NCBI GenBank assembly: GCA_945957305.1
Contig: CAMFLN010000173.1
Location: 1-6,670 of the forward strand
Length of the DNA stretch: 6,670 nucleotides
Direction of reading: 5' to 3'
Origin: an uncultured Planctomycetaceae bacterium
Lineage (GTDB): Bacteria; Planctomycetota; Planctomycetia; Pirellulales; JACPPG01
Shown piece by piece: positions 1-6,668 of this stretch. Numbering within the stretch: the stretch's first letter is position 1; each line of letters begins with the position of its first letter. The notes beneath the pieces were generated by a model, which was not told the origin of the DNA, made no database searches, and saw nothing but the letters and a program-made list of their open reading frames with translations. The position numbers and the translations under genes were made by a program.

Positions 1-1
1 A

Positions 2-217
2 CCTGGCACAGGAGGAGGCGGTGATCGTCCAGGCCGTCCTGGCGGCGGCGGTGCGGTCACACTACCGGGCGAGATTGGCGGGAATCGCCCTGGGGGCGGC
101 GGTGGAGGAAATCGTCCCGGTCGTCCAGGAGATGGAAATTGGAATGGTCATCGGCCCGATCGCCCGGTGACTTTGCCCGGTGAGATCGGTGATCACCGGC
201 CAGGCCGCCCGGGTGGA
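2..217 (+). repeat. Degenerate RPG / TLPGEIG coding repeat
   Basis: The translated sequence repeats VTLPGEIG at 56-79 and 167-190, 111 bases (37 codons) apart. Each copy is followed by an (N/H)RPG-type motif and preceded by RPG or DRP units. The two copies differ at many third codon positions (for example ctaccg against ttgccc), so the protein sequence is conserved more than the DNA. That argues for an old repeat kept by selection rather than a recent tandem duplication. The array probably continues left of the window. Confidence 0.7.
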
Positions 218-1618
218 GGCAATTGGGGCGGAAACTGGGGCGGAGGAAACGGCAACTGGAATAACGGCAACTGGGCCGGCGGTAATTGGGGGAATGGCAA
301 CTGGGGCAGTGGCAACTGGGGCAACGGGAACTGGAACGGCAATAACTGGGGAAACAACTACTACAACAACTGGTCAAACACCAACAACAACTTCAATTAT
401 TACGGTCCTGGTTGGAGCGGGGCGCGCTGGGGCAACTGGTATCAGGGAAGTTGGGGCACGGGATTAGGCGCCGCGTGGGGCGCGGGCCTGGCTGGCTATT
501 GGGCTGGTTCTCTCTACAACCCCGGCTACTACTACAACTCGTGGGGCTACCTGCCGAGCGCTTGGAACATGCCGATTTACGGCGCGTGGGGACTCAATTC
601 CCTGGCCTATGGTTGGACGAACACTGGCTATGTGAATCCGTACATTACGCCAGCCACGCAGACGATCGTGGTGCAGCAGCCGATCGCCGTGGCTGACGGC
701 GCGGCGCAGCCCGGCGTCGAACAGGTCGTCGCGTACGATTATTCGCAGCCGATCGACACAGGTTCAGTCCCCGACGATCGCGACAACGCCGAACTCGCGC
801 AGCAGATCTTCGAATCGGCGCGCAGTGCTTTCAAGTCGGGCAACTACGGCCGCGCCCTGTCGCTGACCGATCAGGCGTTGTCGTCACTACCCAACGATCC
901 CGTGCTGCACGAATTTCGCGGCCTCGTGCTGTTCGCGCTGAAGCGCTACGAAGAAGCGGCCGCGGCAGAATACGCGGTGTTGTCAGCCGGCCCTGGCTGG
1001 AATTGGACGACCCTCGTCGGGCTGTACGACAGTGTGGACGATTACACAAAACAATTGCGGACGCTCGAGGCCTACGCTGCGAAGCAGCCGCAGGATGCCG
1101 CGGCGCAATTCCTGATCGGCTATCACTACCTGGTGCAAAACTTTCCGGAAGAGTCCGCCAAGGCGTTCGCGAATGTCGCCAAGTTGCGCCCCGAGGACAA
1201 ACTCTCGGCAAATTTCGCGAAAGCACTGGTCGCCCCCGCGCCGGCAGAAAAACCGAGCCCGGCAAGCAGCGAAGTTGACACTGCGGGGACCGAGGCAAAT
1301 GCCAGGAAGGAACCGCCGCCACCGCCACCGCAGAATCTGCTCGGCACCTGGACGGCGCATCCCGACGAGAAGGTGACCATCACCTTGACACTGTCACAAC
1401 AGGGAACCTTTAGCTGGGCCGTGGCGCAGGACGGGCGCACGCAAACCATCGAGGGCCAGGCCGGATTCCAAGACAACGTGTTGGTGCTTGGGCAGTCCAA
1501 TGGCCCTCCTTTGGCCGGGAAAATCACCCTATCCGAACGTGGTAAAGGATTTACCTTCCGACCGACGGGCGCGCCTGACGATGTGCCGGGCTTGTCATTC
1601 ACGCCTCAAGCGAAGTAG
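2..1618 (+). CDS. RPG/GNW-repeat protein with TPR helices and C-terminal beta-rich domain (5' end outside window)
   Basis: The reading frame is open from base 2, so the gene starts left of the window. The GTG at 167 is an internal Val, because the repeat pattern is the same before and after it. Counting from 167 as residue 1, with 55 more residues visible upstream: an Arg-Pro-Gly-rich part up to about 17; Gly-Asn-Trp repeats at 18-79; a Gly/Tyr/Trp/Ala-rich stretch at 80-160; TPR-like helix pairs at about 207-277 (such as FKSGNYGRALSLTDQAL) and 310-350; a Pro-rich linker at 355-389; and a compact domain at 391-483 that begins NLLGTWTA and looks beta-rich. Known: TPRs mediate protein-protein contacts. 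Inferred: an envelope or surface scaffold protein, since the low-complexity part has no catalytic motif. A signal peptide would lie outside the window. The molecular function is unknown. A GC-rich hairpin follows the stop directly. Confidence 0.85.
   Translation, partial: PGTGGGGDRPGRPGGGGAVTLPGEIGGNRPGGGGGGNRPGRPGDGNWNGHRPDRPVTLPGEIGDHRPGRPGGGNWGGNWGGGNGNWNNGNWAGGNWGNGNWGSGNWGNGNWNGNNWGNNYYNNWSNTNNNFNYYGPGWSGARWGNWYQGSWGTGLGAAWGAGLAGYWAGSLYNPGYYYNSWGYLPSAWNMPIYGAWGLNSLAYGWTNTGYVNPYITPATQTIVVQQPIAVADGAAQPGVEQVVAYDYSQPIDTGSVPDDRDNAELAQQIFESARSAFKSGNYGRALSLTDQALSSLPNDPVLHEFRGLVLFALKRYEEAAAAEYAVLSAGPGWNWTTLVGLYDSVDDYTKQLRTLEAYAAKQPQDAAAQFLIGYHYLVQNFPEESAKAFANVAKLRPEDKLSANFAKALVAPAPAEKPSPASSEVDTAGTEANARKEPPPPPPQNLLGTWTAHPDEKVTITLTLSQQGTFSWAVAQDGRTQTIEGQAGFQDNVLVLGQSNGPPLAGKITLSERGKGFTFRPTGAPDDVPGLSFTPQAK
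218..403 (+). repeat. Gly-Asn-Trp low-complexity coding repeat
   Basis: About ten short units of the type G-N-W-G or G-N-G-N-W run in tandem, mostly 3 to 5 codons each, then change to Asn/Tyr-rich sequence (NNYYNNW, NTNNNFNYYG). The Trp codon is always tgg, while Asn (aac/aat) and Gly (ggc/gga/ggg/ggt) codons vary, so the units are diverged at DNA level. The segment is almost without charge and rich in aromatic residues, a composition typical of disordered or self-associating regions. Whether it self-associates is inference. Confidence 0.75.
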
Positions 1619-1636
1619 CGCGGCCCAGGCGCCGCG
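1619..1636 (+). terminator. GC-rich hairpin directly after the TPR gene stop
   Basis: CGCGGC (1619-1624) can pair with GCCGCG (1631-1636) around a six-base loop, starting at the first base after the TAG stop. No T tract follows, so this is not a canonical intrinsic terminator. It could be a 3'-end stabilising hairpin or chance in GC-rich DNA. A perfect TTGACA lies just downstream at 1640-1645, but I found no convincing -10 box at the right distance, so I do not call a promoter for the hydrolase gene from it. Confidence 0.3.
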
Positions 1637-1726
1637 TGATTGACAGCCCAGACCAAGGCAACGAACTGAAAACGGCGTTCCAGCCGCTTGCTTGCGTGCT
1701 TCGCACATGCGCCGCATGATGGTCGC

Positions 1727-2593
1727 ATGAAAAGCATTTTGCACCATCGTCGCCACGACAGCGCGCGACGCGTGATCTGGTTCTGTTGCTGGTTCGCCTC
1801 CTGGGCGCTGTGCGCTGCTCAAGGGACCGCCTGTCGGGCGCAAGAAACTCGCGCCGACAAGCAGCCCCCTGCCAAGGCCGGATTGCCGCTGCCGGGCGAG
1901 ACTTTCGAGGTCGAGGGAGCGCAGGCGTTTGTGATTCGGCCCAAGTCGGTGCAAAACGAGACGGCCACGCCCTGGGTATGGTACGCACCGACGCTATCCG
2001 GCCTGCCCGGCGATTCCGAACGCTGGATGTTTGAACGCTTCGCCAATGCTGGAATTGCCATCGCCGGGATCGACGTTGGCGAATCGTTCGGCAGCCCTGC
2101 AGGGCGTGCGAAGTACTCGGCGCTGCACGCCGCGCTCGTCAAACAAGGCTTTTCGGCAAAGCCGGTTCTGCTGGCGCGCAGTCGCGGGGGCTTGATGCTC
2201 CTCTGCTGGGCTTGTGAAAATGCCGATAAGGTCGGCGGCATTGCCGGTATTTATCCAGTTTTCAACGTTGCCAGCTATCCGGGACTCGAAAAAGCGGCGC
2301 CGGCGTATCATTTGACGCCTGATGATTTCCAGTCACGACTGGCCGAACATAATCCGCCCGAACGACTGGCGGCGCTGGCTAAGGCCAAGGTACCGCTGTT
2401 CGCCATTCACGGCGACATGGACACGGTGGTTCCGCTGGAAGAAAATTCCGGCTTGATTGCCGACCGATACGCCGCGCTCGGCGGCAAGATGGAATTGATC
2501 GTTCCTAAGGGGCAAGGGCACAACATGTGGCCCGGTTTCTTTGAATGCCCGGAGTTGGTCGCGTTTGTGCTGCGGTGCGTGGGCAAAGAGTAA
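1727..2593 (+). CDS. Exported alpha/beta hydrolase (prolyl oligopeptidase/dienelactone hydrolase-like)
   Basis: A 288-residue protein from the ATG at 1727. A TTG 39 bases upstream would add 13 residues without improving the signal sequence. A signal peptide is visible: a basic start with RR at 8-9 and 14-15, a hydrophobic core at about 16-30, and likely cleavage near CRA/Q (38/39); the RR-V-I-W pattern makes Tat export possible but weak. The mature part shows the alpha/beta hydrolase order: nucleophile Ser152 in ARSRGG, acid Asp232 in HGDMDTVVP, and base His265 in GQGHNMW. The elbow is A-x-S-x-G rather than the usual G-x-S-x-G. Known: such enzymes cleave esters or peptides. The substrate cannot be read from the sequence; an extracytoplasmic esterase is the best inference. 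No clear Shine-Dalgarno site is present. A terminator lies 134 bases after the stop, suggesting a single-gene transcript. Confidence 0.88.
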   Translation: MKSILHHRRHDSARRVIWFCCWFASWALCAAQGTACRAQETRADKQPPAKAGLPLPGETFEVEGAQAFVIRPKSVQNETATPWVWYAPTLSGLPGDSERWMFERFANAGIAIAGIDVGESFGSPAGRAKYSALHAALVKQGFSAKPVLLARSRGGLMLLCWACENADKVGGIAGIYPVFNVASYPGLEKAAPAYHLTPDDFQSRLAEHNPPERLAALAKAKVPLFAIHGDMDTVVPLEENSGLIADRYAALGGKMELIVPKGQGHNMWPGFFECPELVAFVLRCVGKE

Positions 2594-2727
2594 GCCATCT
2601 TCGAAGATCGACGCCCTGCACACGCACACCGAGGAAACTCGACCATCACTCGCAGGATTACGAGTTGTCGAAACCTTCGGCCACTCCGCAAGGTATAGCC
2701 GGGCGGCTGTGGCGAACGCTCAGCCGG

Positions 2728-2769
2728 GGTCGCTCAGGTCAATGTCACGCGCCTGGGCGGCCTTTTTTT
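2728..2769 (+). terminator. Rho-independent terminator of the hydrolase transcript
   Basis: GGTCGCTCAGG (2728-2738) pairs with CCTGGGCGGCC (2752-2762) over 11 pairs, two of them G-U, around a 13-base loop. Seven T residues (2763-2769) follow at once. This is the textbook intrinsic terminator form on the plus strand. Two smaller dyads precede it, at 2648-2665 (ACTCG/CGAGT) and 2704-2726 (CGGCTG/CAGCCG). Confidence 0.8.
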
Positions 2770-2785
2770 GTCCGCCCAGAGCGGT

Positions 2786-2814
2786 TCGTCATGCGCACGC
2801 GGCCCGCGTAAAAT
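2786..2814 (+). promoter_or_regulatory. Candidate sigma70-type promoter of the small membrane protein gene
   Basis: TCGTCA (2786-2791, four of six to TTGACA) and TAAAAT (2809-2814, five of six to TATAAT) are 17 bases apart. The site lies just after the terminator of the previous gene, where a new promoter is expected. Transcription would begin near 2820-2822. This would exclude the in-frame ATG at 2813 as a start and favours the one at 2861. Confidence 0.45.
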
Positions 2815-2816
2815 GT

Positions 2817-2841
2817 CTGCGGAACAGAACTCTGTCCGCAG
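2817..2841. promoter_or_regulatory. Imperfect 10-bp inverted repeat between promoter and start codon
   Basis: The left arm CTGCGGA-a-CAG and the right arm CTG-TCCGCAG match over ten pairs with one bulged A, around a four-base centre (AACT). The dyad begins two bases after the predicted -10 box and ends 19 bases before the ATG. It could be an operator overlapping the transcription start, or a hairpin at the 5' end of the mRNA. I do not recognise it as the site of a named regulator. Confidence 0.5.
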
Positions 2842-2860
2842 TGCCCAGAAGTACGAGACT

Positions 2861-3064
2861 ATGCGCAGCAATCACACATCTCGCCACCGCTGGCGCCAAC
2901 TCTCGCTCGGACAATTACTGGCGCTGTTGACCGTCGTGGCCCTGGTGGTGGCGATTGGTTTCCAGCAGTTTCAGCGACAACGGCAAGCCTTTCACCAGGC
3001 CGCCGAGGCACGCGAGCGAGCCATCGCGGCGCGAACTGCCGCTCAGGCGAACCCCCGACCGTAA
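2861..3064 (+). CDS. Small single-pass membrane protein, function unknown
   Basis: A 67-residue protein. The N-terminus is basic (MRSNHTSRHRWRQ), followed by LSLGQLLALLTVVALVVAIG as one membrane segment at about residues 16-34, then a Gln/Arg/Ala/Glu-rich tail (35-61) likely to be helical and perhaps coiled. The positive-inside rule puts the N-terminus in the cytoplasm and the tail outside, although the tail is also basic. The 'SL-x-x-LLALLTVVA' opening resembles the N-terminal membrane anchor common in planctomycete hypothetical proteins, here without the usual long extracytoplasmic part. An in-frame ATG at 2813 would add 16 residues, but it overlaps the predicted -10 box. No strong Shine-Dalgarno site is seen. 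It could be a degraded remnant of a longer anchor protein, but the frame is clean and ends at TAA. Confidence 0.6.
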   Translation: MRSNHTSRHRWRQLSLGQLLALLTVVALVVAIGFQQFQRQRQAFHQAAEARERAIAARTAAQANPRP

Positions 3065-3227
3065 ATCCACGTCTGTTCTACAGCCGTGCAGGTGGCCAGC
3101 CGTGGTACGTCAGCATCCCGTAGGACCGACGAACCTGTGCCACGTGCCGCGGATTCCCCGCATGGCGCACGCGTTTCATCCGGAATAACCGCCGAGGTCG
3201 CTGGGCCTTATGAGACGCCTGGGTCCC
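3065..3227. other. Intergenic stretch without recognisable feature
   Basis: Between the small membrane protein gene and the promoter region of tRNA-Lys I see no convincing gene, repeat or terminator. Short open frames here have no recognisable protein features. Confidence 0.5.
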
Positions 3228-3255
3228 TCGACGTTTGAGCCACCGGCGGTACAAT
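3228..3255 (+). promoter_or_regulatory. Candidate promoter of tRNA-Lys
   Basis: TCGACG (3228-3233, four of six to TTGACA) and TACAAT (3250-3255, five of six to TATAAT) are 16 bases apart. The predicted start near 3262 would give a leader of about 60 bases before the tRNA. That leader would begin with the hairpin GGCGGC-GCT-GCCGCC (3268-3282). No other gene lies between the site and the tRNA. Confidence 0.4.
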
Positions 3256-3265
3256 CTGGACTGGC

Positions 3266-3284
3266 TTGGCGGCGCTGCCGCCGA
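3266..3284 (+). other. Hairpin in the tRNA-Lys leader
   Basis: GGCGGC (3268-3273) and GCCGCC (3277-3282) pair around a three-base GCT loop, extended outward by a T-G and a T-A pair. If the upstream promoter is used, this hairpin sits close to the 5' end of the pre-tRNA and would be removed by RNase P processing. Confidence 0.4.
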
Positions 3285-3324
3285 ACCTGATTCTCGCGGA
3301 CGGCCACGGCCTGCACCGCGTGGC

Positions 3325-3397
<73 letters not shown>

Positions 3398-3654
3398 TTT
3401 TCTTCTCTGCACCCGTTTTGTCGCCGCTTCGTTCGTTTCGAAACGTGCTGTCGGGGTTCGTGGCTTACGCGTTGCCCATTCGACCTCAGTCGCGCGTGCG
3501 ATTGCACTGGAGGGCAATGCAACGCGTTGGCACCAAGTCGAGGCTCTGCCGTCTCGGACCGCGATGCTGAATAAACCGTAAGCATGTAGGGCGTGGGAGT
3601 TTCGCCTGCGCACAAGATCTTTAGCGGGATAATGTCCTGGTCCTCAGAGCTTCA
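3398..3654. other. Intergenic region between tRNA-Lys and the pseudopilin promoter
   Basis: A T/C-rich run (TTTTCTTCTC) follows the tRNA directly and may help end transcription, but no hairpin other than the tRNA itself precedes it. The stretch contains one strong dyad at 3493-3526, listed separately. No credible coding frame was seen on either strand. Confidence 0.5.
3493..3526. other. 12-bp imperfect hairpin of unknown role
   Basis: CGCGTGC-g-ATTGC (3493-3505) pairs with GCAAT-GCA-a-CGCG (3514-3526) over 12 pairs, with one bulged base on each side and an eight-base loop. There is no T tract after it on the plus strand. It overlaps the shorter palindrome CAACGCGTTG (3520-3529). It could be a processing or termination structure after the tRNA, a REP-like element, or chance. 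Confidence 0.4.
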
Positions 3655-3684
3655 TTGACCAAGAGCTCGACTCAGGCGTAGACT
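3655..3684 (+). promoter_or_regulatory. Candidate promoter of the DUF1559 gene
   Basis: TTGACC (3655-3660, five of six) and TAGACT (3679-3684, four of six) are 18 bases apart, giving a predicted leader of about 80 bases. A five-base dyad GAGCT/AGCTC (3647-3651, 3664-3668) flanks the -35 box. A GATAAT (3628-3633) upstream has no -35 partner at a usual distance. Confidence 0.4.
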
Positions 3685-3772
3685 TTGGGCGCATTTACTT
3701 TCGGCGTGTCGGGCGTGGGCAGGCGTTGGCGGACTCGTCAGGTTCACACTCACCTTTGCCGAGAATTTTGCC

Positions 3773-4774
3773 ATGTCACTAGACGCAGTTCGTCGTCGGG
3801 CTTCCGGTTTTACGCTCGTGGAGCTGCTCGTGGTGATCGCGATCATTGGATTATTGATCGCCCTGTTGCTGCCGGCGGTGCAAATGGCGCGCGAGGCGGC
3901 GCGGCGGTCGCAGTGCAGCAACAATTTGAAGCAACTAGGGCTGGCCTTGCAGAACTACGTCGGCGTTTCCGGCGCCTTTCCGCCGGTCACATTGCTGCCC
4001 GTCGGTCAGACTTACCAGCCCTGGTCCGGCCAGGCGCGGCTGCTGCCGTATCTGGAACTAGGCAACCTCGGCTCGCTGATTAACTTCACCGAGAATCCGG
4101 AATTTCCCAGCAATCCCACCGCCGCGGCGACAAGGGTAGCGGCTTATCTCTGCCCCGACGAAGTGCGCGACGAGCAGCGGGTCACGCCAACCTTGATTCA
4201 CTATCCGCTCAACTACGTTTTCAATCAGGGAACGTGGTTTATCTACGATCCGAAGAGCGGCGATGTCGGGGACGGGGCTTTCATGCCTAACCGCGCTTTT
4301 CGTCCGGCCGACATCACCGATGGGCTATCGAACACGCTGGGCATGTCCGAGGCATTGGCTTACCAACCGAACCTCTGGGATACCAACAATCCCAACACGG
4401 TCGGCGTCGCGCCGCCGCAAACCGTGGCCGATTTGCAAACCTACTATGGCGGTACATTCGATAGCTTCGGGCACACCGAATGGGTCGAAGGAGATGTGCA
4501 CGAAACCGGCTTTACCACGACCTTCCCGCCCAATACCAAGGTGCCGTACACCAGCGGCAGCGAAGTCTACAGCATCGATGTCACCAGCATGCGCGACGGC
4601 GAGTCGGCGACCGCGCCGACGTACGCCGCGGTCACAGCGCGCAGCTACCATCCGGGCCTGGTCAATGCACTGCTTCTGGACGGCTCGGTCCGTACGGTGG
4701 CCAATTCCGTCGATCAAAAGGTATGGCGCGCCGCGGGAACACGAGCTGGAACGGACCTGACGACTCTGCCCTAA
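3773..4774 (+). CDS. DUF1559 pseudopilin-like protein with type IV prepilin N-terminus
   Basis: A 333-residue protein. The short basic leader ([12 protein letters not shown]) ends at a prepilin peptidase site between Gly12 and Phe13, followed by [21 protein letters not shown] as hydrophobic helix, with Glu17 at mature position 5 as in type IV pilins and type II secretion pseudopilins. [15 protein letters not shown] (48-62) and the C-terminal [15 protein letters not shown] (293-307) with a GTRAG end (322-326) are DUF1559 hallmarks. Here the usual HPGG is HPGL. Known: prepilin peptidase cleaves such leaders and the helix anchors the protein in the inner membrane or a pseudopilus. The function of DUF1559 proteins is not established; genomes of this phylum carry many. 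The start ATG has no strong Shine-Dalgarno site. It is followed after 97 bases by a lipoprotein gene on the same strand. Confidence 0.95.
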   Translation: MSLDAVRRRASGFTLVELLVVIAIIGLLIALLLPAVQMAREAARRSQCSNNLKQLGLALQNYVGVSGAFPPVTLLPVGQTYQPWSGQARLLPYLELGNLGSLINFTENPEFPSNPTAAATRVAAYLCPDEVRDEQRVTPTLIHYPLNYVFNQGTWFIYDPKSGDVGDGAFMPNRAFRPADITDGLSNTLGMSEALAYQPNLWDTNNPNTVGVAPPQTVADLQTYYGGTFDSFGHTEWVEGDVHETGFTTTFPPNTKVPYTSGSEVYSIDVTSMRDGESATAPTYAAVTARSYHPGLVNALLLDGSVRTVANSVDQKVWRAAGTRAGTDLTTLP

Positions 4775-4860
4775 GCGTCGCCTCCAGCACCACGTATCAA
4801 ACGTCCGCCGAAAAAGTCCGCACAGAATAGCCCGCGGCTGCACGAACATAATCAACTAAA

Positions 4861-4866
4861 GAGGTG
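4861..4866 (+). promoter_or_regulatory. Shine-Dalgarno site of the lipoprotein gene
   Basis: GAGGTG lies five bases before the ATG at 4872, within an AAAGAGGTG context. It fixes the start of the lipoprotein and is the only clear ribosome binding site I found in front of a complete gene in this window. Confidence 0.7.
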
Positions 4867-4871
4867 CTGTA

Positions 4872-5300
4872 ATGTTCACAACGGAAAGGGCTGCTGCGCG
4901 AAAAGTCACTGTTCCGTCACGGTTGTTCCTGGCAGTAGTCGCTTTTGCAGCAGCGATTGCGGGTTGCCAGGAAGCGATCACAGTTCCCGAGCTGGAAGAG
5001 GGGCGAGCGGTAACGGACAAGTTCATGCAGTCGGTCTGTACCGGCAAGGCAGCCGACGCTTGGGACACGACGAGCGTGGAGTTCAAAAGCGCCGAGGGGC
5101 GCGATTCGTTCGCACGCACCGTCAAGAAATTGAAATGGCTGGGCAAACCGGCGCAATTCGCCGCGGCGGCCACGATCGAAAGTCCCCAAGGGCCGCGGGC
5201 GGAGTACACCTACCGTTCGGCCGATGGCAAACACCAGGTGCGGCTGATGATTTCCCCGCACGACGCCGCGTGGCAGGTGGATCGCATCAAGTTCGACTGA
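4872..5300 (+). CDS. Small lipoprotein, NTF2-like fold suspected
   Basis: A 142-residue protein with a lipoprotein signal peptide: basic residues at 5-17, a hydrophobic core at 18-30, and the lipobox I-A-G-C with the acylated Cys at 32. The mature part (45-142) has an N-terminal helix (GRAVTDKFMQSVCTGKAADAWD), a central RDSF-ARTVKKLKWLGKP segment, then alternating strands ending in WQVDRIKFD. That pattern resembles small DUF4878/NTF2-like domains, but I cannot assign a family. It is likely anchored in a membrane by its lipid. It follows the DUF1559 gene by 97 bases with no terminator seen between them, so cotranscription is likely. Small lipoprotein genes behind DUF1559 genes are a recurring arrangement in planctomycetes, from memory. 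The Shine-Dalgarno site is strong. It could serve as a partner of the pseudopilin; this is inference. Confidence 0.85.
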   Translation: MFTTERAAARKVTVPSRLFLAVVAFAAAIAGCQEAITVPELEEGRAVTDKFMQSVCTGKAADAWDTTSVEFKSAEGRDSFARTVKKLKWLGKPAQFAAAATIESPQGPRAEYTYRSADGKHQVRLMISPHDAAWQVDRIKFD

Positions 5301-5329
5301 GCTACGTCGTCCAGGCATCACAACAGCGG

Positions 5330-5359
5330 ATGGCGCGCCGCTTCACATGGCGCGCCGCT
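5330..5359. repeat. 13-base direct repeat with self-complementary core between convergent genes
   Basis: ATGGCGCGCCGCT occurs at 5330-5342 and again at 5347-5359, separated by TCAC. Each copy holds the palindrome GGCGCGCC, so the two can pair as an 8-bp stem (5332-5339 with 5349-5356) around a nine-base loop. It sits in the 84-base gap between the lipoprotein and enolase stops. A shared bidirectional termination or mRNA-end hairpin is plausible, but there is no T tract on either strand. Confidence 0.55.
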
Positions 5360-5384
5360 CCACGAGATTCGCCAAGCAGGGTGA

Positions 5385-6668
<1,284 letters not shown>

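Noticed and set aside
57..377. Minus-strand Cys/Ser/Arg-rich open frame resembling a Cys-rich small protein
   Set aside because: The Cys and Ser codons arise from the complement of the Gly-Asn-Trp repeat on the plus strand. It is a shadow of the real gene.
218..403. Short tandem repeats as a possible CRISPR array or minisatellite
   Set aside because: Units are 9-15 bases, diverged, in frame and without spacers; they encode a Gly-Asn-Trp repeat.
831..1602. Overlapping minus-strand frames opposite the TPR region
   Set aside because: Arg/Pro-rich translations typical of antisense frames in GC-rich genes; the plus strand carries clear TPR helices.
1640..1645. Perfect TTGACA upstream of the hydrolase as part of a promoter
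   Set aside because: At 16-18 bases downstream there is no sequence with reasonable similarity to TATAAT, so only half of a promoter is present.
2541..2930. Plus-strand frame running from the hydrolase end across the terminator into the next gene
   Set aside because: It overlaps the hydrolase in another frame, crosses a strong terminator and a promoter, and has no recognisable protein character.
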